Part shown: piece after piece, positions 54,858 through 64,000 of the stretch | How the letters are laid out: every line of letters starts with the position of its first letter | Numbering within the stretch: position 1 is the first letter of the stretch | Assembly: GCA_037178625.1 (NCBI GenBank) | Contig: CM074144.1 | Location: forward strand, 1,798,001 to 1,862,000 | From: Skeletonema tropicum | Lineage: Eukaryota > Bacillariophyta > Thalassiosirophyceae > Thalassiosirales > Thalassiosiraceae | DNA length: 64,000 bases | Reading direction: 5' to 3' | Position numbers and translations under genes: made by a program | Notes under the pieces: model-generated | Told to the model about the DNA's origin: nothing | Seen by the model: the letters and a program-made list of their open reading frames with translations, nothing else | Databases searched by the model: none

Positions 54858-57800
54858 ATGAGTGATCATTCGTCAAGTCGCGATCACGATGATGAGCTCG
54901 TCGAAGAGCTTGCAAATGACCTCATCCGTTATTACATCCATCAAGTTCATTGCGACGTAACAATCGAAGGCCTCCAAGAAACAATAGAAGATTTCCCTGT
55001 GGAGCATATCGAAGAGGCTATTGTAAAGAGTAAAATATTCCCCATCTTTCTAAGCAGTGAACATGTCACCTTGGATGTGGTGACACATCTTGTGGAGAAA
55101 TATCCATCCGTCGTTAGCACAGTTGAGACGGAAGATGACGAGAGGATTACAAGGCATATTTGGAACCCGGAAAATTGGTTGTCGGGTTCATCAAAGATAG
55201 GATCGATGCCACTTCATATTGCCTGCAGAAATATGCATTGTCCGACCTCTGTTGTTGAATTTCTTCTTGAGACACATCCATCCGCTGCTGGGAAGTCATG
55301 GTCATGGACGGATGGACCGAGAAGTTCGTCTGATTTACCATTGCATTGTTACTTAATGAGGGCGATAGAACAATGCGAAGCGTATGGCTACAATGAATGG
55401 GGCGAGGTAACATGGGGATGTCCAGAAATTCCTGGACAGCAGCTAGATTATGATACTGTGGAAATGCTTGTCCATGCGTGCCCCGATGCATTGACTACAA
55501 AAGCAAATTTGGGAACTCCACTGAATATGTTATGCAAAGGATGCTCAGTGTCCGTAGAGCTGGCACGGTTATTGACGGACGAAGAACTAAAATGCTTTGA
55601 GGTGGACGATTCAAACATACAGTTCCCTATGCGATGTCTCCTTGAAAATGATGATTTTGATTCTGATTCTTTTCCTACTGATGTGTTTCGCTACCTAATG
55701 GAGTGCAGCCCATCGTCTTTGAGGAGACAACAGCCCCGGCCCGTTGAATATAATAATGATGTGACCAGATCATTCTCCTTGGGAACTGACACTCTTCTTT
55801 ACGTTGCATGCTCAAATCCCAAGATTGCAGTGGAGGTGATTCAGATCATCGTTGATGAGTGTCCATATATGGTGAAGGAAGAGTAGGGGAGGTGGTGTGG
55901 TGTAGTGGTATCACCGCCTCTCTTCTGGTTCGGGGTCTTGGGTTCGAGTCTCCCCCGTGCCAAATCCTGGCTGTTTGAGGTGTCGCAGCTCGGAGTGCGA
56001 TCTGGGAAAAAAGACCATTACTTGGTTTGGAATTTCATATCACTGCCTCTTTGCTAATTCCGGGGTGATGGAAAAACTGTTGGTTATTTGCTTAATTACA
56101 CTCGAAGGGTAGTAACTTGTGACATTGCTCTAGATAATTGTAGATAATTTCGCCCCTGGAGGGCCAACCATGACGTACTTTAAGATTTCCGTTAATTTTT
56201 TATGGTGAAGGAAGAGTATGCCGAAGATGGATTTCTTCCTCTCCACAATCTGTGCTGTAATGAGGATCTAGATGATGAATCATCGATGGATATACTGAAG
56301 ATCCTTGTGAATGCGTTCCCAGAATCCGTCAGGACGAACGTTGGAGTTGCACATGGGTTGCCAGATTTGTTACCTGTGGAGAGGGGGGAGAATGACCTCC
56401 CCATTCATTATGCCTGCCGATACAAGTCATTAGACTTCTGTAGGTATCTCATTGAGATGCACCCTGAAAGTGTCTCGATAAGACAGCTGCACTACAGACA
56501 CAAGGGCTACATACACAAGGGTGCATTTTGTGAGGATGCATTGTATGATCAGGGCAGTCTGACGCTTCCGTTCCACTTGGCGTGCAAGTATGGGCAGCTA
56601 GATCTGGTTCAATATTTACTTGAGCAGTACCCTGAGGCCCTTGGAGAACAAACTTCTGATCGCAGTTACAATTACGACTACAAAAACCGCCGCTATATGG
56701 AATTCAACGAGACAAATGCCTCGCTGCTGCAAGAGGGTGACTATCCTTTGCATCTGGCTGCATCTAGAGAAGACAGTCCTGAAAAGATTGAGATCGTCAA
56801 TTTTCTCCTGCAGCAAGACGTCAACGCTTCGTCAAAGGTCGGTAAATATGGAAATCTCGCTCTCCACGTATCATGCTGGCATTATAGTAGATCTGAGCTC
56901 AAAATTGTTGAGAAGCTGTACCAATCATATCCTGCTGGTATTGATACGAAGAATGTCTTTGGACAGCTCCCAATACATCTTGCGATGCAAACCTCGGACG
57001 AAAGCACTTTCGATGGACTCTCATTCCTTGCACACCAACGACCAGATTCAGTCAGTGTTTTGGATAAGCATGGTATGTCTTGTGCTCATTACGCATGCTC
57101 GTCGAGGAACGCCTTGAAAAAGCTTGAACTGATTGCAGAGCTCTGCCCCAAAGCCTTTCGTTGTCAGAGCGACTCATGCGGACTTCCAATTCACCATGCC
57201 TCATCTAAAGGATGTAACGAAAAGGTGCTGCGATATTTAGTATCTCAATACCCCGAATCGTTGGGTGTTCATGTTGGGTCACTCGGTTCACCTCTGCATT
57301 GTGTTCCGAAAGAGGAAGATTATGACCCGTTTAGGCATTCCCTTGACACGTTGTTGATTCTGCTCAAGGAAAAATACAGAACTGATGTGGAGAATGGGTT
57401 GCCTATCGTTCATGCATTTCTGCAAGATAACGAGATTCAGGATAAGGATCGAATTCTGGCACTCCATCCATTTGACTTTGATGAACGGGCGGAGGAGGAC
57501 GAGAAAGGCAGGACTCTTTCACACCTTATCTTTCGTATCACCAAAGATGTTGAGTTGATCAAGAGAAATCTGAATCGTCCTGACATGTTGACCAAACGAG
57601 ACCAGGATGGATGGCTTCCACTGCATCATGCAATGAGACATAATGCATCCCTGAAGACTGTAAGCTTTTTGTTGGATATGCACCCGGAACTTGTGCAGAT
57701 GACTGATAATGTAGGCCGAACTCCTTTTCACATTGCGTGCTGTTTTAGCGAAAAAGCTGTTTTGAAAGTCCTTTTGAAGGTCGATCCTAATTTAGTGCAA

Positions 57801-58145
57801 GTGACTGACAACATTGGGCGCACTGCATTACATCATGCATGTCAAAGTGGCCGGTCAAGTAAGACAATTGCATTCCTCATAAAGAGAAACAGCGATATCA
57901 CTGCAGTTGACAGTGGTGGAGACCTGCCGCTACACAAAGCTTGTCGCAGGGGGTATGCGCCAATGATTAAATATCTGATGGCAAAAGATATGGCAGCGGT
58001 ATGTGCAAGAAACAACTTGAATGAGCTTCCTGTTCACGTGCTTTCAAACCGGAATGGTAAGAAGAACAAAGTGTTGGAGTCCACGGAATACACAGGAGCA
58101 ATTTTCGAGCTCCTTCTAGCTTATCCAGAAACTGTAGATGTGTGA
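54858..58145 (+). pseudogene. Ankyrin-repeat protein gene interrupted by a SINE
   Basis: Frame 54858-55885 stops at a TAG created by the SINE ('MVKEE' then stop); it resumes identically after the second duplication copy at 56201. Removing 55886-56200 and one copy of the duplication gives a continuous 984-aa frame. The protein has many ankyrin-like units of the diatom type: 'MPLHIACRNMHCPTSVVEFL', 'LPFHLACKYGQLDLVQYLLE', 'LPLHHAMRHNASLKTVSFLL', 'TALHHACQSGRSSKTIAFLI', 'LPLHKACRRGYAPMIKYLM'. Such repeats bind proteins; no other domain is visible. Apart from the SINE the frame is clean, so the disruption is recent. The first 342 residues could still be made as a truncated protein. Confidence 0.85.
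55886..56200 (+). mobile_element. tRNA-derived SINE, full length, 17-18-bp target duplication
   Basis: Same family as 45472-45788, only a few differences visible by eye plus tail length. A-box and B-box of the tRNA-like head at about 55898-55943; the 3' end is 'gttaattttt'. The duplication 'tatggtgaaggaagagta' is at 55868-55885 and 56201-56218. Confidence 0.92.
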
Positions 58146-58409
58146 AGTTGCCTGATGAGGTTGACTCTATGTGGTTAAAATGGAAGGAGTGATAGCAATC
58201 TCAGTTGACGCAGTCAAGCACACTTCAACTCATTAAAAAATGTGACGTATGAGGAACGCACAAAGGTCATTCGAGTTTGATTTCATCGTCATCAAACATA
58301 TGTGACTCAAATTTGCTGTACTAAGTTGTCCGACAAGCTTACATATCGGATCGAGACGACGATTTTGAACCACACTAATGATTCACTAAATATTTACATG
58401 TTACTTTTC

Positions 58410-59546
58410 TCAAGCGGCTTTAGCCGTCCTCTTATCTTCGATGCATCCAGTGGAAATCAAACTTTCTGCCATATCCAACATAGACTTCTCATGTCTAATG
58501 TATTCAATGCCCAAAATGTCCACAGCACGAGTACCATCATACACAGCTCCCTTTCCCCAATTTTGATATATTTCATCCATTTCAGGATTCCAAAGTCTCA
58601 TGATCATAGGCATAAGCTTGGGCATTTCCCTCGCCCTGACAGGATAATCCTTACCATACTTTGCCTCGAGTGGCCTAGCAACTTTCACTATTTCAGGAGA
58701 ATCGGCACACAAGATGAATCGTTTATCATTTGCCTCATCTCGAAGTACTGCCTCGAGGTGTGCCTTGGAAACATCGCGAATGTCCACAACTCCAAACTTG
58801 AACTTCGGCAAGATGGGCAATTTTCCCAGCATCAATTTTTTTCCAAAATCCATACTTTCAGAAGATCCTGTGGAAACGTTCGGGCCCAAGACAACTGCTG
58901 GATTGATAGTGACAAGTGCAATCTTCTCGTCGTGTGGTAAGTTGGCAACAAAGTCCCATGCAGCCTTTTCTGCCAAAGTTTTGGACTTGATGTATGTTGT
59001 CATACCTTCTTTCGTAAGGTCTGTCCAATCCTCCTCGGTGAAGACCTTGCCACTATCCTCATTCCCTCCCACAATGGCAGCGGAAATGGCAGCTACGGAG
59101 CTGGTTATCACAACCTTCCTCACCTTGTTCTTGTGTGCAGCTTTCATAATGGCCAGTGTCCCATCCACAGCTGGCTTGATAATCTCATCCTCGTTCTCAA
59201 AGACAGCGCCAATATCGGGCACAGGTGAAGCCGTATGAACAATGTAATCACACCCCTCCGCCGCTGCCAGGATGGATTCTTCATCCATCAAATCAGCATC
59301 GACGAGTTCCAGGCGTGAGAATAGCTCAGCGCCATATCCAAGTCGGAGAGGTTCAATCTTGCTTTGATTGGCTTTGTTTCGGACTGTCCCTCGGACTTGG
59401 AATCCGCCGTGCTCGAGGAATGTTTTGCAGACGTAGGATCCGACATATCCGCTTACGCCGGTGATGAGAACTTTGGGTTTGGAAGAAAAAGTTGAAGTTG
59501 ACGTAGTGTTATGGTTCACTGTAGTATTGGAAGTTGACATGGCCAT
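58410..59546 (-). CDS. Extended SDR reductase (dihydroflavonol/cinnamoyl-CoA reductase-like)
   Basis: This protein has 378 aa and starts with ATG 59546. The NAD(P)-binding motif 'GVSGYVGSYV' lies at about 30-39; Ser149/150 in 'VITSSVAAI' and Tyr185-x3-Lys189 in 'TTYIKSK' form the catalytic set of extended short-chain dehydrogenases. 'NPAVVLGPNVS' and 'DIRDVSKAHLEAV' are typical of the dihydroflavonol-4-reductase/cinnamoyl-CoA reductase/methylglyoxal reductase branch. It should reduce a carbonyl substrate with NADPH; the substrate cannot be predicted. No targeting sequence, so probably cytosolic. A truncated duplicate of its 3' end is at 25957-26089. It faces the ankyrin gene tail to tail. Confidence 0.85.
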   Translation of the reverse strand: MAMSTSNTTVNHNTTSTSTFSSKPKVLITGVSGYVGSYVCKTFLEHGGFQVRGTVRNKANQSKIEPLRLGYGAELFSRLELVDADLMDEESILAAAEGCDYIVHTASPVPDIGAVFENEDEIIKPAVDGTLAIMKAAHKNKVRKVVITSSVAAISAAIVGGNEDSGKVFTEEDWTDLTKEGMTTYIKSKTLAEKAAWDFVANLPHDEKIALVTINPAVVLGPNVSTGSSESMDFGKKLMLGKLPILPKFKFGVVDIRDVSKAHLEAVLRDEANDKRFILCADSPEIVKVARPLEAKYGKDYPVRAREMPKLMPMIMRLWNPEMDEIYQNWGKGAVYDGTRAVDILGIEYIRHEKSMLDMAESLISTGCIEDKRTAKAA

Positions 59547-60249
59547 GATGTGGTTGAAAGTACTTTTGTTTATTGTAGTAAGTAGTTGTTGAGTTTTGTT
59601 GTTTATTAACTTGATTGCTTTTTGATTTTATGAGCACTTGAGAGAGTTGGAGGAGAGTTTGCTCTTGCTTTACGCTTGCTTCCATTCTTGCTTCCATGTT
59701 TCTGTTCTTGCTTGTAACAACATTTGTAACACAATCTTGCTTCGGTTTCGGTTTCTGCTCTTGCTTTTTGAGAGAGAGATTTTGGGTGAGACGGTCAGAT
59801 CACTGGTTCACGGCGACGATTTAGCGTCTCTTGGACTTTTTTGAAAAAGTGACATATTTACTACGATAAACTGGCTAATAATGGTATGTTTTAGCTGGAA
59901 TATGACAAAAGAGATGAAAAATGATGAGAGACGTTAATCGTCAAAAAGTAACGAAGTTGAACCGTCGTGAGATTATAATGCTAAATAAATGTGTATCTTG
60001 ACACTGTCAATTGATTTATCTATTTAACCTTAGTTAAAATTGTTGTTGTTACATCTACCAAACTTATCTAAATTCATATCTAAATTTCATTACAGCTAAT
60101 TCCTGACAATGCCGGCCGTCATCTTCCAGTTTTCCTCCCTTGGCAGTTGGATCGGCAGCTGACCATCAAATCCGCCGCCCTACGAAGATATCATAGGAAT
60201 AGGAGCACAGCGCAATACTTAATAATAATAATAAACACCAACAACCATC
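59547..60249. promoter_or_regulatory. Divergent promoter region of reductase and PDHB
   Basis: This 703-bp gap lies between two genes transcribed apart. No defined element seen; a run of 'aataataataataa' precedes the PDHB start. Confidence 0.4.
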
Positions 60250-61326
60250 ATGCTGTCCTCCGCCCTCCGGACAATATCACGGCCCAGCCTCACGGCAACA
60301 GCCCGCCGCAGCATGGCCACAATCGACCTCACCGTCCGCGAAGCAATCAACCAAGGCATCGACGAAGAAATGGAACGTGACGAAAAAGTCTTCATCCTCG
60401 GCGAAGAAGTCGCCCAATACCAAGGCGCCTACAAGGTCACCAAGGGCCTCTACCAAAAATACGGCTCCAAACGTGTCATTGACACACCCATTACCGAAAT
60501 GGGATTTACCGGCATGGCCATTGGAGCAGCGTACAAAGATCTACGTCCCGTGGTGGAATTCATGACGTGGAATTTTTCCATGCAGGCGATTGATCAGATT
60601 GTCAACTCGGCGGCCAAGCAGTATTACATGAGTGCGGGCGATATTGCCTGTCCGATTGTATTTCGGGGCCCCAATGGCAATGCTGCCGGAACTTCCGCAC
60701 AGCATTCTCAGTGCTTTGCCGCGTGGTATTCCAGTGTGCCGGGATTGAAGGTCGTGGCGCCGTACAGTTCGGAGGATGCCAAGGGGTTGATGAAGGCGGC
60801 GATTCGGGATAATAATCCTGTGGTGGTGTTGGAGCATGAGTTGATGTATGGGACGAGTTTCCCGATGAGTGATGAGGCGCAGTCGAGTGATTTTGTGGTG
60901 CCGATTGGGAAGGCCAAGATTGAACGGGAGGGGAGTGATGTTACCATTGTGACCTTTTCCAAAATGGTGGGATTGGCCTTGGAGGCGGCGGAACAATTGG
61001 CGGCCAATGGGGGACCCAGTTGTGAGGTGATTAACTTGCGTTCAATCCGTCCACTTGATCGTGATACAATTATTAACTCGGTGAAGAAGACGGGGCGTAT
61101 CATTTCGATTGAGACGGGATGGCCTCAGTGTGGGATTGGGTCGGAGATTGCTGCCATAATGATGGAGAGTGATGCGTTTAATTGGTTGGATGCGCCTATG
61201 GAGCGTATTACGGGGGCGGATGTTCCCATGCCGTATGCTACGGATTTGGAGAATGCGAGTTTGCCACAGGTGGAGGATGTTGTTAACACGGTGCATAGGC
61301 TTACGTCTCGTCAACTTGTTGCATAA
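60250..61326 (+). CDS. PDHB: Pyruvate dehydrogenase E1 component, beta subunit (mitochondrial)
   Basis: This single-exon protein has 358 aa. The N terminus '[20 protein letters not shown]' is rich in Arg/Ser/Ala and lacks acids, as in a mitochondrial presequence; plastid targeting looks unlikely without an ASAFAP-type motif. The mature part begins '[20 protein letters not shown]' and contains the E1-beta hallmarks '[20 protein letters not shown]', '[17 protein letters not shown]', '[16 protein letters not shown]', '[15 protein letters not shown]' and '[14 protein letters not shown]'. With E1-alpha it decarboxylates pyruvate using thiamine diphosphate and feeds acetyl groups to E2. Length is usual for the family, stop is TAA. 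Confidence 0.96.
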   Translation: MLSSALRTISRPSLTATARRSMATIDLTVREAINQGIDEEMERDEKVFILGEEVAQYQGAYKVTKGLYQKYGSKRVIDTPITEMGFTGMAIGAAYKDLRPVVEFMTWNFSMQAIDQIVNSAAKQYYMSAGDIACPIVFRGPNGNAAGTSAQHSQCFAAWYSSVPGLKVVAPYSSEDAKGLMKAAIRDNNPVVVLEHELMYGTSFPMSDEAQSSDFVVPIGKAKIEREGSDVTIVTFSKMVGLALEAAEQLAANGGPSCEVINLRSIRPLDRDTIINSVKKTGRIISIETGWPQCGIGSEIAAIMMESDAFNWLDAPMERITGADVPMPYATDLENASLPQVEDVVNTVHRLTSRQLVA

Positions 61327-61604
61327 TTGTTGAGTAGATGAGCAGGTATTAAATTGTGGTTTGCTCCCGAGGGGAGGAGATGAAGGGGGGGAGGGGCAGT
61401 TAGTTGTGATTGATGACTAATCAACCATCAAATTAGAAATTAAGTTGGACTTCCTTAAAGTAGTATCTTCGAACGTTGAGGAGGGCCGGGAGGGGGTTAA
61501 TGCTGAAGTCAACTCAATGCTTTGATTCTTCCAGAGGGAACCAAACCTAACCACGCGCGCGGTGGCGTCTTCCACGTGGTCTCTTGCGACAAACCACATC
61601 TCGC
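61327..61604. other. Convergent 3' region
   Basis: Short gap between the ends of PDHB (+) and the helicase gene (-). G-rich tract at about 61370-61402. Confidence 0.4.
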
Positions 61605-64000
61605 TCACTTTGTCAACGTTCTGTAAAGATCTTTCAAGTTGACAGCTGTCCTCATGTTAAGATCAAAGGTGTCAGCGTAATGATTACGAATTTTCTTCCA
61701 CTTGCCTTCACCGAATTCCTCCACACCTTTTAGGAGAGCATCTTTCTCTTCCTCAGAATATGGAACTCGTTTCTTTCGTTTCATTCTCTTCTCCGAGGAT
61801 TCGGATTGGAAGACTGCCAGGGCTTTGCGCTTTGCAGTCAAAGCATTGCCCAGCTTTTCTGGAGTGATAAATGTAGCTGTTGAATTCCTTTTCCCAGAAT
61901 AGATCGTAGTAGATATCGGCATGGAAGAAACACTTTGCTCATCATCATCAAGAGCAGGGTCGATAGTGTTTGATAGTTTGTCGCTGCCTTGGCTACGTCT
62001 TCAGAGAAAAAATCCACCGAGTCCACGTTAGTCACATTGCTTTCCTCTTCAGATGAACACTGCCAATCCTCTTCATTTGGAATTTCCCCTTGTTTGGGTT
62101 CATGAATTTACACAACCAATTCATGGTCTGAGCCATTTGAAACTCACTTGCGCTTCCCGTATGATTTTGGGTCTTTTTGACCAAACAGTCGTCTGCAAAC
62201 TTTCTCAACAGCTGGAGAATGCTTGCCTTGGTCATGGGATAGTTTGCCCATTCTCTCAACTCGTGCTTGATATCATCTGGATCAAAATATTTGTGCGCAA
62301 AGCTTAGTCGAACTATCGAACGCATAAGCTGCTGCGCATTGGTGTCCTCCCAGTACTTCTCTTTCGTACTCTCTTCAGCTAAGCCCCACGATATCTCCTC
62401 CTCAAAAGCATTTTGAATCCATTTCCGCCCACCTTTGATTGGTCCGATCTCACGAAATGTGTGACGCACGAAATTTGAATCATCGGGCATCTTCTCTTTT
62501 GCACCAGTCATTGCCTGGGAAAAGGTGTCCCCTTGCCGGATACGACGATCAATTCCAATGATATAGTTTTGCATCTTGATGGAAACAGTCAGGTCATTAA
62601 TCGTTGTTAGCACTGTTACACAACTGAAACCGTTTGAATCGAGAACGTCGCGGCAATTGCCTGTAGCGCGTCCTAGAGTCTGAATTGCGCTTGATGTGTG
62701 GTGTCCTCTGCCTAGATTCATCAACATGTGCGTTACTCCCCTGAAGAATCTGAACGGTTAGTTGACAGCGTCACAGTTGAGAAACAGAAGTCACATCTCT
62801 TACCTCTTATCTGACCGAAAAGAAATACCTCGTCGCATTTTGGTATAACCGAAGACGAAGATGGGGACAGATAATCCAAATATTGCATCTAAACAATTGA
62901 GAAGATCTCCGATCAAATTGTTACGCCATTTCTGCAACTCGGAGCTGGCCGAAGAGAATTGCCATTCATCGGCCATCGTAGAATCAGGTAAATCAGGTAT
63001 TTTACCAATTGCCTCTAGTCCTGGTGGCAATCGAACGTGAATACCCCTCCCAGATATTGTAACAGCGATGAGAGCAACCTCCTTCTTACGATACAGTGCC
63101 TGAACTGTTTTAGCTTTTTGATATATGTTGTTGTCAGCGTAAACGCGAGGGCTCGAGGCGTCTAGTAATAGAACGCCTTTCTCATGTCCAAGTGCGTCGT
63201 CATACAATGCCTTGACTTTTGGATTTGCGTAAGGAACTCTAATACCATCAAATTCGTGTCCTACTGATGTCAATTCGTTCTGTTGTAGGTACACTTTCTT
63301 TCCATCTCTGTCAATTAAAGGTTCAATGTCTTCTACGCCAAGATAGTTTGAGTTAGGAGAAAAATTGATGAAGTCAATATCTTCTCCACTAGTTTCCTCT
63401 TTAAAAGCAATCTCAAGCATGACTGGTATTGGAGTCGCTGAAATCATGACAGTCTGTTGAGCAGAATGATCAGAGTTAAGTTGAGAGGAAAGGGAGAGAT
63501 GTTTGAATTTCACACAACAAGTGAGTCGTTTCTTACCATAGTTGGATTCGTAGCACGCAGTTCTTCCAGCTCTTGCTCAAACACCTGCCTCCTGTCTTCT
63601 GTTCTGAACATTGCATCCGCTTCATCCACTACAAGGATGTATTTTCCGCCAGGATTCTTTTCCCTAAAGAGCTCTAATGCCCTTTTTGCTTTCTGTACCT
63701 GCGCCTTCGTATCAGAGATAACTAGCATTCCACCGTGAGTCTCACCCTTGCCAGCAAAGGCTCTTTCTATTTTGGCATTCTTCTCTCTGGGCTTCATTCT
63801 ATCTTTCTTGCTCGATGCTACAAAAGAGAGGAAAATAATTATGCTCAAGTGAGTGGGACGTTGTTTCTCTAAAGCACACACTACCGTCATATTGACACTC
63901 ACCGACAACTATGTGCTCCTTTCTCACAAGGGTGCCATTCGCGAGATCCATCAGCTTCTCGTTCAGATCTATTGATTCGTCGACCCCTTTTGTCAGCACT
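61605..64000 (-). CDS. SF2 helicase-like protein with C-terminal Myb domain (5' end outside window)
   Basis: Five visible exons on the minus strand: 63903-64000 (open to the edge), 63537-63817, 62804-63453, 62114-62740 and 61605-61998. All introns are GT-AG (donors GTGAGT, GTAAGA, GTAAGA, GTGTAA) and the phases agree through to the TGA at 61605. The visible part is about 680 aa. Helicase-type motifs: 'ILVVDEADAMF' (DEAD-like motif II), 'TVMISATPIPVM' (motif III), 'FVFGYTKMRRGISF', and 'SSAIQTLGRATGN' (motif VI-like). 'DTFSQAMTGAKEKMPDDSNF' follows as in a diatom family I recall. The C terminus has a Myb/SANT domain ('PYSEEEKDALLKGVEEFGEG') ending 'NLKDLYRTLTK', similar to telomere-repeat-binding Myb domains. 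Motif I should lie upstream of the window. Role unknown; nucleic-acid remodelling is likely. Confidence 0.78.

Noticed and set aside
60147..60380. Separate 77-codon frame upstream of and overlapping PDHB
   Set aside because: Overlaps the PDHB 5' region in another frame and has no family features.

Overview
This window looks like nuclear DNA of a diatom, probably a centric one. The GT-AG introns, the tRNA-derived SINEs, the ankyrin, leucine-rich and F-box proteins of diatom type, a MYND-RING-Sel1 protein, a cAMP-receptor-like seven-helix protein and a 'CSSEGCTN...GGVC' Cys-repeat gene all point to a stramenopile. RABL2, a ciliary GTPase, suggests a species that makes flagellated cells. No species can be named from sequence alone.

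Layout. 1-14.5 kb is a transposon graveyard: a decayed DIRS-like retroelement (about 2.1-4.25 kb); a 394-bp direct repeat whose second copy is split by a 1.5-kb inverted-repeat element with a TA target duplication; a PIF/Harbinger transposon with an intact transposase; and a decayed reverse transcriptase split at its YIDD active site by a 3-kb element with a 6-bp target duplication. 15-27 kb is gene-rich: a broken seven-helix receptor, an LRR protein, an F-box pseudogene, a three-exon gene with a C-terminal INCENP IN-box, RABL2, and a tandem Cys-repeat gene. 27.5-32.8 kb is an LTR retrotransposon-like element without recognisable pol. 33-43.8 kb is a segmental duplication carrying two near-identical Ser/Pro-rich genes, invaded by a MITE, by a 439-bp element whose two ends are each a perfect or near-perfect palindrome made of tRNA-like halves, and by a 4.7-kb tyrosine-recombinase element with inverted ends at TTAA. 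44-50 kb is one very long unrecognised gene split by a SINE. 52-52.9 kb is a foldback element. 53.6-64 kb is gene-rich again: MYND-RING-Sel1, an ankyrin gene split by a second SINE copy, an extended SDR reductase, mitochondrial pyruvate dehydrogenase E1 beta, and the 3' part of an SF2 helicase-like gene with a C-terminal Myb domain.

Several insertions can be dated and polarised inside the window, because target duplications, an intact paralogous empty site, or a restored reading frame are visible. The two SINE cases are the cleanest: removing each SINE plus one copy of its 17-bp duplication gives uninterrupted frames of 1684 and 984 codons. All family calls were made by eye from sequence motifs; no database search was run.
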